Part shown: positions 1 through 8,500 of the stretch, one piece after another
How the letters are laid out: each line of letters begins with the position of its first letter
Position numbering within the stretch: position 1 is the stretch's first letter
Source: Ollibium composti
GTDB lineage: Bacteria; Pseudomonadota; Alphaproteobacteria; Rhizobiales; Rhizobiaceae
DNA: 64,000 nucleotides
Direction: 5' to 3'
NCBI RefSeq assembly: GCF_004801285.1
Contig: NZ_SSNY01000002.1
Coordinates: 462,023-526,022 of the forward strand
Notes under the pieces: model-generated
Told to the model about the DNA's origin: nothing
What the model saw: only the letters and a program-made list of their open reading frames with translations
The model's database searches: none
Translations under genes and position numbers: made by a program

Positions 1-32
1 CACCTTTGAGGCGGAGCTATTGCAAATAAGGC

Positions 33-176
33 TCCCCCTCTCCGTCTTGCTTCGCAAGCCACTCTCTCCCCGTTCCGGGTGGAGAGGATAGGATGACTGC
101 AAGGCTTGGCGCCCATCCTCTCCCCTCACGAAGTGGGGGAGAGGTGGCTCGGCGAAGCCGAGACGGAGAGGGGGGG
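33..176. repeat. Type A palindromic intergenic element, copy 1
   Basis: A GC-rich element whose ends are inverted copies of each other (CCCTCTCCGTC at the left, GACGGAGAGGG at the right), with inner hairpins around TTGCTTCGCAA and GGCTCGGCGAAGCC. The same sequence recurs in reverse orientation near 4.1 kb and in shorter form near 23.8 and 35.4 kb. It looks like a non-autonomous REP- or MITE-like element. The short open frame through it is a by-product of its composition. The rest of 1-356 shows no other gene. Confidence 0.8.
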
Positions 177-356
177 CACGTCGTAGCCGATAGATCTCCT
201 ACGGGGGAGGGGCCAGACTCCAGATTAGCAAAAACCCATCGCCCTTGTCCGGCTCGTGCTGCTGGCCCTCACGAAAAACCGTCTGGCGCGGCTTGAGCGC
301 GGCGGCGGTTGCGGGCACATCCTCCTGTCTCGCGATACGGCGAGGGGAGGATTCGC

Positions 357-983
357 ATGTACAAGCTCTATACGCGGCCCGGCTCCGGCGGTTTCGTCGT
401 CGAGGCCGCGCTGAAGATCGCCGGCGCCCCGTTCGACCTGATCGACGTGAAGAAGACGCCGGACCCGGCGCCGGACTTCCTCGCCATCAGCCCGATGAAC
501 CAGGTGCCGGTGCTGGTCCTGCCCGACGGCAATGCCGTGACCGAGACGGCGGCGATGTGCATCCTTCTGGCCGAGCGGCATCCCGGCGCCGGCCTCGGCC
601 CCGTCGCCGGCGAGGCGGGCCGCGCCGATTTCCTGCGCTGGATGGCGTTCATGGCCGCCGCGCTCTATCCGGCCGACCTGCGCTATTTCTATGCCCACCG
701 CTACACCACCGATGCCGGCGGCATCGAGGCGGTCAAGCAGGCCGCGCTGGCCGAGATGGACCGCGAGATCGGCATCCTCGACCGCGCTCTGGAAGGCCGC
801 GACTGGCTCGCCGCCGGCCGGCGCACGCTGGCCGATCTCTATATGCTCATGCTGGTGTGCTGGTATCCGGATGCTGGCAAGACGCGGACCGCCTGGCCCA
901 ATGTCGAGCGGGTCTCAGCGACCCTGCGCGCCGATCCGCTGCTGGCCGAACTCAACGTCCGCCACGAGATGTGGGCTGACTGA
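357..983 (+). CDS. Glutathione S-transferase family protein
   Basis: A 208-residue cytosolic protein of normal GST length. The N-terminal thioredoxin-like half (about 1-80) carries the cis-proline motif QVPVL and a TETAAM segment matching the glutathione-binding ESxAI position. The C-terminal half is the helical domain. Its role would be conjugation of glutathione to an electrophile or a related thiol reaction; the substrate cannot be read from sequence. The ATG at 357 is chosen because GGGGAGG lies just upstream and the domain begins at once (MYKLYTRPGSGG). It converges with the sigma-factor operon across a palindromic element. Confidence 0.88.
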   Translation: MYKLYTRPGSGGFVVEAALKIAGAPFDLIDVKKTPDPAPDFLAISPMNQVPVLVLPDGNAVTETAAMCILLAERHPGAGLGPVAGEAGRADFLRWMAFMAAALYPADLRYFYAHRYTTDAGGIEAVKQAALAEMDREIGILDRALEGRDWLAAGRRTLADLYMLMLVCWYPDAGKTRTAWPNVERVSATLRADPLLAELNVRHEMWAD

Positions 984-1009
984 GAGGAGCTGCCGCTCGC
1001 CGGTGATGA

Positions 1010-1102
1010 CCCCCACCCCTAACCCCTCCCCGCAAGGGGGAGGGGGACTTGGGGCGCGGCAGCTTCCCCTCCCCCTTGCGGGGAGGGGTTAGGGGTGGGG
1101 GT
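1010..1102. repeat. Type B palindromic element, short copy
   Basis: Inverted arms CCCCCACCCCTAACCCCTCC and its complement enclose a shortened spacer. It lies between the convergent GST and sigma-factor genes, so it could act as a bidirectional structured terminator, although no T-run follows. The family's other copies are about 130-140 bp with a longer homologous spacer. Confidence 0.8.
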
Positions 1103-1183
1103 ATGCGACGGCGGAAATGCGGCGCACTTCCATGCCCCCGTTCACAGGCGGACGAGCACCGATAGCCGGCACGACCACCGGCA

Positions 1184-2440
1184 CTACACGGTCCCTCGGT
1201 CCAGTGCGTCGCGTTCGGCCAGCAGGAAGCGGCGCACGGCCTCGTCGCGCTCCAGCCCGATGGCGCGGTCATAGGCGGCCGCCGCCTGCTCGCGGTCGCC
1301 AAGCTGCGCCGCGAGGTCGGCGCGCGCCGCCCAGAACGGCTGGTAGTCGGCCAGCCGCGGATCGCCTATCGCCTCCAGCGCGTCGAGGCCGGCGCGTGGG
1401 CCGTCGAGCCGGGCGACCGCGACCGCGCGGTTGATGGCCGCCACCGGCGAGCCGGTCAGCTTGAGCAGCGCCTCGTAGAGCGTGGCGAGCGCCGGCCAGT
1501 CCGTCCCGCCCGTCGTGCGGCTGCGGCGCGCTGAATGCACGGCCTGTATGGCGGCCTCCAGCCTGTAGCGGCCGAGCCCTTCCATCGCCGAGGCGACGAC
1601 CAGCAGCCGCTCGGCCTCGTCGATCATCGCGTGGTCCCACAGGCCCGTGTCCTGTGCGGCCAGCGGCATGTAGGCGCCGTCGGGACCGCGCCGGGCCGCC
1701 CGCCGCGCTTCGGCGAACAGCATCAGCGAAAGCAGGCCGAGCGCTTCCGGTTCGTTAGGCAGCAGCGACGCCGTCAGGCGGCCGAGCCAAAGGCCTTCCG
1801 AGGCAAGGTTGCGCCGCCGCGTTTCGGTGCCGGCGGCGTCCAGCCAGCCTTCGGCGAAGGCGGCGTAGATCGCCTCCAGCACGGCGGTGAGCCGCCCGGC
1901 CAGTTCCTGCCGCTCCGGGATGCGGAACGGAATGCCCGCCTGCCTGATGCGCGCCTTGGCGCGCACCAGCCGCTGCGCCATCGTGGCGGGCGAGACGAGG
2001 AAGGCCGAGGCGATTGCCGCCGCGTCGAAGCCGAGGATGGTCTGCAGCATCAGCGGCGCGCGCATGGCCGGATCGATCGCCGGGTGGGCGCAGGCGAACA
2101 GCAGCCTCAGCCGTTCGTCCGGGATCTCCTGTTCGGCCATGCCGGCCTCCAATTCCTCGGCGATCAGCGCCAGGTGGTCCTGGCCGGCCTCGCGGGTGAG
2201 CCGGCGGCGCACGGCGTCGATGCCGCGCCGCCGCGCCACGGCAAGCAGCCAGGCTTCGGGGCGGTCCGGCACGCCGTCGCGCGGCCAGCGCTCGAGTGCG
2301 GCGGCAAAGGCATCCGCCAGCACGTCCTCGGCGCCGGCGACGTCGCGCGTGCGCGCCGCCAGGAAGGCAACCAGCTTGCCGTAGCTTTGCCGGGCGGCGG
2401 CCTCGGCGGCCGCCCGCGCGCTGGCGGCTTCGGCGGCCAC
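1184..2440 (-). CDS. ECF42-type RNA polymerase sigma factor with C-terminal TPR-like extension
   Basis: A 418-residue sigma-70 family protein, about twice the length of an ordinary ECF factor. Region 2 is at about 20-85 (AEDVLADAFAAALERWP, then the EAWLLAVARRR segment). Region 4 follows at about 125-180 with a helix-turn-helix. Residues 190-418 are an alanine-rich helical extension like the TPR tail of the ECF42 group. That group is typically encoded beside a DGPF/YciI protein rather than a classical anti-sigma factor, and such a gene lies directly upstream here (ends 2451), so the two form an operon. The inducing signal is unknown. Confidence 0.85.
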   Translation of the reverse strand: MAAEAASARAAAEAAARQSYGKLVAFLAARTRDVAGAEDVLADAFAAALERWPRDGVPDRPEAWLLAVARRRGIDAVRRRLTREAGQDHLALIAEELEAGMAEQEIPDERLRLLFACAHPAIDPAMRAPLMLQTILGFDAAAIASAFLVSPATMAQRLVRAKARIRQAGIPFRIPERQELAGRLTAVLEAIYAAFAEGWLDAAGTETRRRNLASEGLWLGRLTASLLPNEPEALGLLSLMLFAEARRAARRGPDGAYMPLAAQDTGLWDHAMIDEAERLLVVASAMEGLGRYRLEAAIQAVHSARRSRTTGGTDWPALATLYEALLKLTGSPVAAINRAVAVARLDGPRAGLDALEAIGDPRLADYQPFWAARADLAAQLGDREQAAAAYDRAIGLERDEAVRRFLLAERDALDRGTV

Positions 2441-2450
2441 CGGGATGCGC

Positions 2451-2813
2451 CTACTGCGCCTTCCAGATCGGCCGCACCTCGACCGCCCTGTTCTGCGCGG
2501 CGGGGCAGCGGGCGGCCCACTGGATGGCGGCGTCGAGGTCTTGCGCCTCGATGATGTAATAGCCGCCGAGCTGTTCCTTGGTGTCGGCGAACGGCCCGTC
2601 GAGCACTTCGGTCCTGTCGCCCAGCATGCGCACCCGCGTGGTCGAGGACGACGGCGCCAGCCGGTCGCCGGCCACCCAGGCGCCCGCCTTCTTCAGCGCT
2701 TCGTTGTAGGCCATGAAGGGCTGGCCCATCTCGTAGGCCTTGTCGGGCGAGGCGGTCGGCGCGGCGGCAGCCATGGCGGCTTCGTCGACATGGATGAGAA
2801 GCATGTATTGCAT
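2451..2813 (-). CDS. YciI/DGPF-domain protein, partner of the ECF42 sigma factor
   Basis: A 120-residue protein of the YCII-related (DGPF) family, recognised by MQYMLLIHVDE at the start, the LDGPFADTKEQLGGYY core and a C-terminal PIWK segment. These are small dimeric cytosolic proteins with a ferredoxin-like fold and mostly unassigned activity. They are the standard neighbour of ECF42 sigma factors and may sense or report the signal. The ATG at 2813 is chosen over an upstream in-frame start because MQYMLL is the usual family N-terminus. It is first in a two-gene operon and has a candidate ECF promoter about 50 bp upstream. Confidence 0.85.
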   Translation of the reverse strand: MQYMLLIHVDEAAMAAAAPTASPDKAYEMGQPFMAYNEALKKAGAWVAGDRLAPSSSTTRVRMLGDRTEVLDGPFADTKEQLGGYYIIEAQDLDAAIQWAARCPAAQNRAVEVRPIWKAQ

Positions 2814-2861
2814 CGTCGTGTTCCTTCCCTTTCGCGACCGCATCGGTGCGGACACAAGGAT

Positions 2862-2888
2862 GTCGCGCAGCGGACGGCGATTTCGACA
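2862..2888 (-). promoter_or_regulatory. Candidate ECF42 promoter of the YciI-sigma operon
   Basis: On the minus strand TGTCGA (2888-2883) and CGAC (2865-2862) are separated by 17 bp, a normal sigma-factor spacing. As I recall the family, ECF42 factors favour TGTCGA at -35 and CGA/TC at -10, so this would be an autoregulated promoter. The leader to the YciI start would be about 40 nt. It is a motif match only. Confidence 0.45.
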
Positions 2889-3079
2889 GCCGCGGCAAAA
2901 ATTTCCACGGATTCTTTGCGCCCGGCCGCCGCGGCGCGCAAGCGCTGTGGGCCGCCTGTCTTCGACCTCAAGTCGCCTGTCGCCGATTGCGGGTTGGCAA
3001 TTTCGCTCCGCTGCTTAAAGTGTCGCCTCCGGGTTGAGGGAGGGTGACCCGGCAAGGCAACCCAGGGAGGAATGAACTG

Positions 3080-4036
3080 ATGCTCCATGTCCGCAAGATC
3101 GTCGCCGTCGGCACGATGGCGCTTTCGCTCGGTCTCGGCTCGCTGTCGGCGAAGGCCGACGAATTCATCAACGTGCTGACCGGCGGCACGTCCGGCGTGT
3201 ACTATCCGCTCGGCGTCGCGCTGTCGGAGATCTACGGCAAGAACATCCCCGGCGCTCATGCGCAGGTGCAGGCCACCAAGGCTTCGGTGGAGAACCTGAA
3301 CCTCTTGCAGCAGGGCAAGGGCGAGATCGCCTTCGCGCTCGGCGATTCGGTCAAGCTGGCTGCCGAGGGCAACGAGGAGGCCGGCTTCCCCGGCAAGCTG
3401 GACAAGCTGCGCGGCATCGCCGCCATCTATCCGAACTATATCCAGATCGTCGCCTCCAAGGAGTCCGGCATCAAGACGCTGGCCGACCTGAAGGGCAAGA
3501 GCCTGTCGGTCGGCGCGCCGGCTTCCGGTACGGAGCTCAACGCGCGTGCCATCTTCGCCGCCGCCGGCCTGAAGTACGAGGACCTCGGCAAGGTCGAGTA
3601 CCTGCCGTTCGGCGATTCGGTCGAACTGATGAAGAACCGCCAGCTCGACGCGACGCTGCAATCGTCCGGCCTCGGCGTCGCCTCGATCCGCGACCTCGCC
3701 ACCTCGGTGCCGATCAACATCGTCGCCGTGCCCGCCGAGGATGTCGCCAAGATCGGCGCGCCCTATATCGCCGCGGTCATTCCGAAAGGGACCTACGAGG
3801 GCCAGGACGAGGACGTGCAGACCGCCGCCGTCGGCAATTTCCTTGTCAGTCACTCCGGCGTTTCCGACGAGACGGCCTACCAGATGACCAAGCTGCTGTT
3901 CGAGCACCTCGACCAGCTCGTCGCCGCCCACGCCGCCGCCAAGGGCATCGATCCGGCCAAGGCCATTGAAGGCATGCCGATCCCGCTGCATCCGGGCGCC
4001 GAGCGCTATTACAAGGAAAAAGGCCTGATCAAGTAG
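3080..4036 (+). CDS. TAXI family TRAP transporter solute-binding protein
   Basis: A 318-residue periplasmic binding protein of the TRAP-associated extracytoplasmic immunogenic (TAXI) type. A signal peptide (MLHVRKIVAVGTMALSLG to about residue 26, ending SAKA) precedes the family motif GGTSGVYYPLG. It would capture a small organic acid or amino acid in the periplasm and pass it to the fused permease encoded 275 bp downstream. The ATG at 3080 is preferred because GGGAGG lies 9 bp upstream and it gives a clean signal peptide; an earlier in-frame start at 3044 would prepend charged residues. A palindromic element separates it from the permease gene. Confidence 0.9.
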   Translation: MLHVRKIVAVGTMALSLGLGSLSAKADEFINVLTGGTSGVYYPLGVALSEIYGKNIPGAHAQVQATKASVENLNLLQQGKGEIAFALGDSVKLAAEGNEEAGFPGKLDKLRGIAAIYPNYIQIVASKESGIKTLADLKGKSLSVGAPASGTELNARAIFAAAGLKYEDLGKVEYLPFGDSVELMKNRQLDATLQSSGLGVASIRDLATSVPINIVAVPAEDVAKIGAPYIAAVIPKGTYEGQDEDVQTAAVGNFLVSHSGVSDETAYQMTKLLFEHLDQLVAAHAAAKGIDPAKAIEGMPIPLHPGAERYYKEKGLIK

Positions 4037-4075
4037 GCGCTTTTGGTTTGGGGCAAGGTCGTCGCCTATGGCGTT

Positions 4076-4217
4076 CCCCCTCTCCGTCTTGCTTCGCAAG
4101 CCACCTCTCCCCCACTTCGTGAGGGGAGAGGATGGGCGCCAGGCTTTGCGGCAGGCGTATCCTCTCCATCCGGAACGGGGGGAGAGGTGGCTCGGCGAAG
4201 CCGAGACGGAGAGGGGG
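4076..4217. repeat. Type A palindromic element, copy 2 (reverse orientation)
   Basis: The inner part is the reverse complement of the copy at 33-176, and the termini are the same CCCTCTCCGTC/GACGGAGAGGG inverted arms. It sits between the TRAP binding-protein gene and its permease gene, where RNA structure could let the binding-protein transcript be more stable than the permease part. That effect is inference by analogy with REP elements. Confidence 0.8.
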
Positions 4218-4310
4218 CGCTCTTGATGTGATCCATCCGGCCCCGCTCCGCTCGGCACCTTCCCTTCAAGGGGCAGGGGCGATGTTCCCGATTTCCATGA
4301 GAGACAGCCC

Positions 4311-6413
4311 ATGACCGACGCCGCCTCCCAGCCCGAAACCATCCACATCCCCGTCGTCGAGGAGCAGGTGGAAGGCCTGCCGCCCGGTTTCGGCGACGGC
4401 CTCGCCGGCAAGGTCGCCTTCCTCATCGCCGTGGCCTTCTCGCTGTTCCAGCTTTATGTGGCGGCCTACGGCGCGATCCCCAGCCCGATCGTGCGCGCGA
4501 TGCACGTCGGCTTCCTCTTGCTGCTCGGCTTCGCCCTGGTCGCCAACCTCACCATCCGCAGCGTGGCCGGCAAGGCGTTCTACTGGCTATGCGGCATCGC
4601 CGGCTTCGCCACCGGCCTCTATCACTGGATCTTCTATGTCGACCTGATCCGCCGCTCCGGCTTCCTGACGACGCAGGACCTCGTCGTCGGCGTGCTTTTG
4701 ATCGTGCTGGTGTTCGAGGCGACGCGCCGCCTGATGGGCCTGCCGCTGGCCATCGTCGCCTTCCTGTTCCTGCTCTACTGCTTCGTCGGCAACCACCTGC
4801 CGCCGCCGTTCATCCATCGCGGCTACGACTTCGCCCAGATCGTCGACACCTTCGCCTTCGGCGTGGAAGGCATCTACGGCACGCCGGTCTATGTCTCGGC
4901 CGCATACATCTTCATCTTCGTCGTCTTCGCCGCCTTCCTCGAACGCGCCGGCATGATCGCCCTGTTCAACGATTTCGCGCTCGGGCTGGTCGGCTCCTGG
5001 CGCGGCGGGCCGGCGCAGGTCTGCGTGCTCTCCTCGGCACTGATGGGCACCATCTCCGGCTCCGGCGTCGCCAACGTCGTGGCGTCGGGCCAGTTCACCA
5101 TTCCGCTGATGAAGCGCTTCGGCTTCCGCTCCGCCTTCGCCGGCGCCGTCGAGGCGACCTCTTCGATGGGCGGGCAGATCATGCCGCCGGTGATGGGCGC
5201 CGTCGCCTTCATCATGGCCGAGACGCTCAACATCTCCTATGCCGAGGTGGTCAAGGCCGCCATCATCCCGGCCGCCCTCTATTTCGGCGCCTGCTTCTGG
5301 CAGGTGCATCTGGAGGCCGGCAAGGCGGGGTTGGCGGGCATGGACAAGGCCTCGCTGCCCAACCCGTGGGCGGCGGTGCGCCAGCACTGGCCGCTGGTGC
5401 TGCCGCTATGCGCGCTGATCTACCTGCTGTTCGCCGGCTACACGCCGATCTTCGCCGGCACCATGGGCCTGGCGCTGACCATCGTGCTCATCCTCGGCAC
5501 GCCGCTGGCGGCCCTCATCGGCCCGCTCGCCTTCCGCATCGTTTTCTGGATCGCGCTGGGGCTCGCCGCGGCCTCCTTCATGAAATACGGCGTCAACCTT
5601 CTGGTCTTCGTCATCGCCGCCCTGCTGGTCGCCTGCCTCTTGTTCAAGGGCGGCCGCGAGACGGTGCAGATCTGCATCGACTCGCTGGCCGAAGGCGCCA
5701 AGAACGCGCTGCCGGTCGGCATCGCCTGCGCCATCGTCGGCATCGTCATCGGCACGCTGACGCTCACCGGCATCGCCTCCACCTTCGTCGGCTGGATCAT
5801 TTCCATCGGTGAGAACAACCTGTTCCTGTCGCTGGTGCTGACCATGCTGACCTGCCTGGTGCTGGGCATGGGCATCCCCACCATCCCGAACTACATCATC
5901 ACCTCCTCGCTCGCCGGCCCGGCGCTGCTGTCGCTCGGCGTGCCGCTGCTCGTCAGCCACATGTTCGTCTTCTATTTCGGCATCATGGCGGACTTGACCC
6001 CGCCGGTGGCGCTGGCCGCCTTCGCCGCCGCCCCGATGGCCAAGGAGTCTGCGATGAAGATCGGCGTCCAGGCGACCAAGCTCGCCATCGCCGGCTACGT
6101 CGTGCCCTTCATGGCCGTCTACACGCCGGCGCTGATGCTGCAGGACCCCGGCCCCATCGCCGCCGCCTACGGCTATCCGGTCGAGGTGACCTACATCGTC
6201 GCCAAGGCCTGCATGGGCATCCTTCTGTGGGGCGCGGCCGCCGTCGGCTTCCTGTTCGCCCGCATCGCCTGGTGGGAACGGCTGCTTGCCTTTGCCGCCG
6301 GCATCCTTTTGGTCGCCGCCATCCCGCTCACCGACGAGATCGGCTGGGCGCTGGCGGTCCTGTGGATCGGTTGGCACTGGTGGCGCACGCGCCAGACGGC
6401 TGCGGTGGCGTGA
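4311..6413 (+). CDS. TRAP transporter fused permease (4TM/12TM, DctQM type)
   Basis: A 700-residue inner-membrane protein built almost entirely of hydrophobic segments. The first roughly 170 residues correspond to the small DctQ-like subunit and the rest to the DctM channel, as in the fused permeases that work with TAXI binding proteins. The conserved stretch around GSGVANVVASGQFTIPLMK and the MGIPTIPNYI segment are typical of DctM. It would drive solute uptake with a sodium or proton gradient. The ATG at 4311 gives a short soluble N-tail before the first membrane helix. The gene ends in a GTGA overlap with the DUF1850 gene. Confidence 0.92.
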   Translation: MTDAASQPETIHIPVVEEQVEGLPPGFGDGLAGKVAFLIAVAFSLFQLYVAAYGAIPSPIVRAMHVGFLLLLGFALVANLTIRSVAGKAFYWLCGIAGFATGLYHWIFYVDLIRRSGFLTTQDLVVGVLLIVLVFEATRRLMGLPLAIVAFLFLLYCFVGNHLPPPFIHRGYDFAQIVDTFAFGVEGIYGTPVYVSAAYIFIFVVFAAFLERAGMIALFNDFALGLVGSWRGGPAQVCVLSSALMGTISGSGVANVVASGQFTIPLMKRFGFRSAFAGAVEATSSMGGQIMPPVMGAVAFIMAETLNISYAEVVKAAIIPAALYFGACFWQVHLEAGKAGLAGMDKASLPNPWAAVRQHWPLVLPLCALIYLLFAGYTPIFAGTMGLALTIVLILGTPLAALIGPLAFRIVFWIALGLAAASFMKYGVNLLVFVIAALLVACLLFKGGRETVQICIDSLAEGAKNALPVGIACAIVGIVIGTLTLTGIASTFVGWIISIGENNLFLSLVLTMLTCLVLGMGIPTIPNYIITSSLAGPALLSLGVPLLVSHMFVFYFGIMADLTPPVALAAFAAAPMAKESAMKIGVQATKLAIAGYVVPFMAVYTPALMLQDPGPIAAAYGYPVEVTYIVAKACMGILLWGAAAVGFLFARIAWWERLLAFAAGILLVAAIPLTDEIGWALAVLWIGWHWWRTRQTAAVA

Positions 6414-6778
6414 GCATCTGCATCCTCGCCGCCGGCAAGGTGACGGTGCTGGCGGGCGCCGCCTTCACACTCGCCTGGACGCATTCGGTGGAAAGGACGC
6501 GCTGGGAGGAACACTGGAAGGTGACGCCGGCCGGCCTCCAGGTGGTCGAGGCGCGCATCCAGGGCTCCGGCGCCGGGATGGACCCGCCGGAGGAGTCGGT
6601 GTTCAGGGATGGCTGGTGGGTCTACGCGCCGAAGGTCGGGCCGCAGCCGCGGCTCCTGCTCGCCGCCTCAGGGGCGACCGGCGGTGGCTGGACGCTGTGT
6701 GCGGAAGGTCGTTGCGCGGTGATCGGCGCCCGGCCGGCAGATCCGGCTGTCGTGACGGCTTGTGAGGGTCAACGATAG
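6410..6778 (+). CDS. DUF1850 domain protein, TAXI-TRAP accessory
   Basis: A 122-residue protein starting at a GTG that overlaps the permease stop codon (GTGA), which implies translational coupling. It has the DUF1850 hallmarks: a WTHSVER segment near residue 25, then WEEHWKV and an FRDGWWVY stretch. DUF1850 proteins are regularly encoded next to fused TAXI-TRAP permeases, so an accessory role in that transporter is likely. The molecular function is not known. A hydrophobic stretch at the N-terminus suggests membrane association or export. Confidence 0.82.
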   Translation: MSICILAAGKVTVLAGAAFTLAWTHSVERTRWEEHWKVTPAGLQVVEARIQGSGAGMDPPEESVFRDGWWVYAPKVGPQPRLLLAASGATGGGWTLCAEGRCAVIGARPADPAVVTACEGQR

Positions 6779-6782
6779 GATT

Positions 6783-6929
6783 TCAGTGAGCGCCGAAGCC
6801 CAGCGTGTGCGAGCGGCGCGCGCAGGCCGGACCGGGGCCGCGCATGTAGTAGCGCTCCGGCCGGTAGGTCGGCGCGACGAATTCGCGGATGGCGGCAACA
6901 TAGAAGGCAATGTGCTTCAGGATACGCAT
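6783..6929 (-). CDS. Small hypothetical protein (48 aa)
   Basis: A short frame reading MRILKHIAFYVAAIREFVAP at the start and ending LGFGAH. It has a hydrophobic N-terminal stretch followed by a basic, tyrosine- and proline-rich half (YRPERYYMRGPG). It is too short for confident domain assignment. Support comes from its biased amino-acid use and its filling of an otherwise empty gap; the ribosome binding site is weak. It converges with the DUF1850 gene. Confidence 0.45.
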   Translation of the reverse strand: MRILKHIAFYVAAIREFVAPTYRPERYYMRGPGPACARRSHTLGFGAH

Positions 6930-7132
6930 TTTTTACACCAGTCCCTGTCCCGGTTTTCGGAGTCCCTTCCGAATGGGAAACATCGTAGCTCGAAGTGGTG
7001 AATCCCTCGTGAATACGAGGTTAATTTTCGCCCGGAAATCAGGCACTTCGTGGCGGGATTGCGGCTAACTGGCGGTCTTTCCGTGGGCGCGGCGACAAGC
7101 GTTTCCGTTGTGGTTTTTGCGCCACAGGGACG

Positions 7133-7825
7133 TCATGCCAAAAATGTCCGCTCGAACGCCGTCCTGCCCTTCGGCGAGAAAGCGACGACGCGGCTGTCCT
7201 TCTCGCGCCGAGCCCATTTCTCGGCGAGGATCCTGTCGAGGATCGCGGCCCCCAGCGCGCCGGCCAGATGCGAGCGGCGCACGCTCCAGTCGAGGCAGTC
7301 GCGGCAGACCGGCCGGCGTGATGTGCCGAGGTTTGCCGTGTCGATGCCGCGCATGGCGAAATAGGAGGCTCCCAGCGGCCCCAGCGTCACCGTCCGCCCG
7401 TCGCGCACGATGACGCCGCGCTCGACGAAACCGTCCATCATCTTCACCGCATGCTCGCCGGCCAGATGGTCGTAGCAGACGCGCGCCTCGCGCATGGTCG
7501 CCTCGCGCGGACCGGGCCGGACCCGCTTCGGCCCGACGCTGGCGGCCACGCCCATGATCGCTTCCAGCATCGCCGCGACCTGCGGTCCCGACAGCGCGTA
7601 GTAGCGGTGGCGGCCCTCGCTCGCCACGGAAAGCAGTCCGCCGTCCATCAGCTTGGCCAGATGCGAGCTGGCCGTCGGCAGCGTCACGCCGGCTTCCAGC
7701 GCCAGTTCGCTCGCCGTCAGTGCCGCGCCGGTCATCAGCGCCGTCAGCATGTTGGCGCGCGCCGGGTCGCCGACAAGACTGGCGATGAGAGCGATGTTCG
7801 GTCCGTCCTGCAATCCTTCAGGCAT
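7133..7825 (-). CDS. ArsR-type winged-helix transcriptional regulator
   Basis: A 230-residue regulator. The N-terminal half (about 10-90) is an ArsR-like winged helix with DPARANMLTALMTG, the recognition-helix segment LPTASSHLAKL and the wing EGRHRYYAL. The C-terminal half holds CRDCLDWSVRRSHLAGALG, a cysteine-containing region common in longer rhizobial ArsR proteins; its ligand is unknown. The ATG at 7825 is preferred over 7864 because GGAG precedes it at good spacing and the protein then begins MPEGLQDG. It is divergent from the DUF1127 gene, which suggests that it controls itself and perhaps that gene. Confidence 0.85.
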   Translation of the reverse strand: MPEGLQDGPNIALIASLVGDPARANMLTALMTGAALTASELALEAGVTLPTASSHLAKLMDGGLLSVASEGRHRYYALSGPQVAAMLEAIMGVAASVGPKRVRPGPREATMREARVCYDHLAGEHAVKMMDGFVERGVIVRDGRTVTLGPLGASYFAMRGIDTANLGTSRRPVCRDCLDWSVRRSHLAGALGAAILDRILAEKWARREKDSRVVAFSPKGRTAFERTFLA

Positions 7826-7845
7826 AGTTTGATCTCCATCGAAGC

Positions 7846-7864
7846 GTGATTGACACGAAATCAC
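7846..7864. promoter_or_regulatory. Candidate operator between the ArsR-type and DUF1127 genes
   Basis: GTGATT and AATCAC form an inverted repeat with a 7-bp spacer in the 68-bp divergent gap. It could be the binding site of the adjacent ArsR-type regulator. The evidence is symmetry and position only. Confidence 0.35.
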
Positions 7865-7893
7865 TATTCTGTCCGCAGATCAAGGAGACAACG

Positions 7894-8097
7894 ATGCCAG
7901 ACATTTTCACCATCGCTTTCGTCGATGCCGCCGCCCGCCGCTCCGCCATCCATCGTCTGTTTTCCGAACTGGCATCGTGGCATCGCCGCCATCGGCAGCG
8001 GCTCGACCTGGTTGAACTCGACGACCATCTGCTCGCCGACATCGGCGTGACGCCGCACGAAGCCAGGCATGAAAGCGCCAAACCCTTCTGGCGCTGA
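7894..8097 (+). CDS. DUF1127 domain small protein
   Basis: A 67-residue basic protein ending in a DUF1127-like segment (WHRRHRQRLDLVELDDHLLADIGVT, here split by description: a tryptophan- and arginine-rich stretch, then LDDHLLADIG). DUF1127 proteins are abundant in alphaproteobacteria, and some bind RNA and affect phosphate or stress metabolism. The start at 7894 has AAGGAG 7 bp upstream. It may be transcribed with the NIPSNAP and monooxygenase genes that follow 70 bp later. Confidence 0.8.
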   Translation: MPDIFTIAFVDAAARRSAIHRLFSELASWHRRHRQRLDLVELDDHLLADIGVTPHEARHESAKPFWR

Positions 8098-8167
8098 GCG
8101 CCATTCTGGCAGCTTGCTGCGACGAACGCTTCGATCGCGGTCGAACTATCAATCGAGGAGAAAGAGA

Positions 8168-8500
8168 ATGACCGTCACCTGCTTCATCCGCTACGAGATC
8201 GACCCCTTCGGCAGGCAAGCCTTCGAGGAATATGCCCGCAACTGGGGGCAGGCGATCCCGCGCTGCGGAGCCGATCTGATCGGCTATTTCGCGCCGCACG
8301 AGGGCTCGGCCACCACCGCCTACGGCGTCTACAACATCGAGAACCTCGCCGCCTACGAGGCCTATCGGGCGCGGCTGGCGGCCGATCCGGCCGGCAAGGC
8401 GAACTACGAATTCGCGCGCCGTGAGAAATTCATCCTCAAGGAGGACCGCATTTTCCTGAAACTCGCCTCGGTGCCGCACGGCAAGGTGATCCAGCCATGA
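8168..8500 (+). CDS. NIPSNAP family protein
   Basis: A 110-residue protein with the NIPSNAP pattern: a short N-terminal strand (CFIRYEIDPFG), then an aromatic core and a final basic FILKEDRIFLKL segment. These are small alpha/beta barrel proteins of unclear activity. The ATG at 8168 follows a purine-rich GAGGAGAAAGAG stretch. It overlaps the next gene by ATGA, so the two are translationally coupled. The pairing with a monooxygenase-fold protein suggests joint action on a small molecule; this is inference. Confidence 0.85.
   Translation: MTVTCFIRYEIDPFGRQAFEEYARNWGQAIPRCGADLIGYFAPHEGSATTAYGVYNIENLAAYEAYRARLAADPAGKANYEFARREKFILKEDRIFLKLASVPHGKVIQP

Noticed and set aside
93..296. Short open frame near the left edge
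   Set aside because: It lies largely inside a palindromic element and has no domain.
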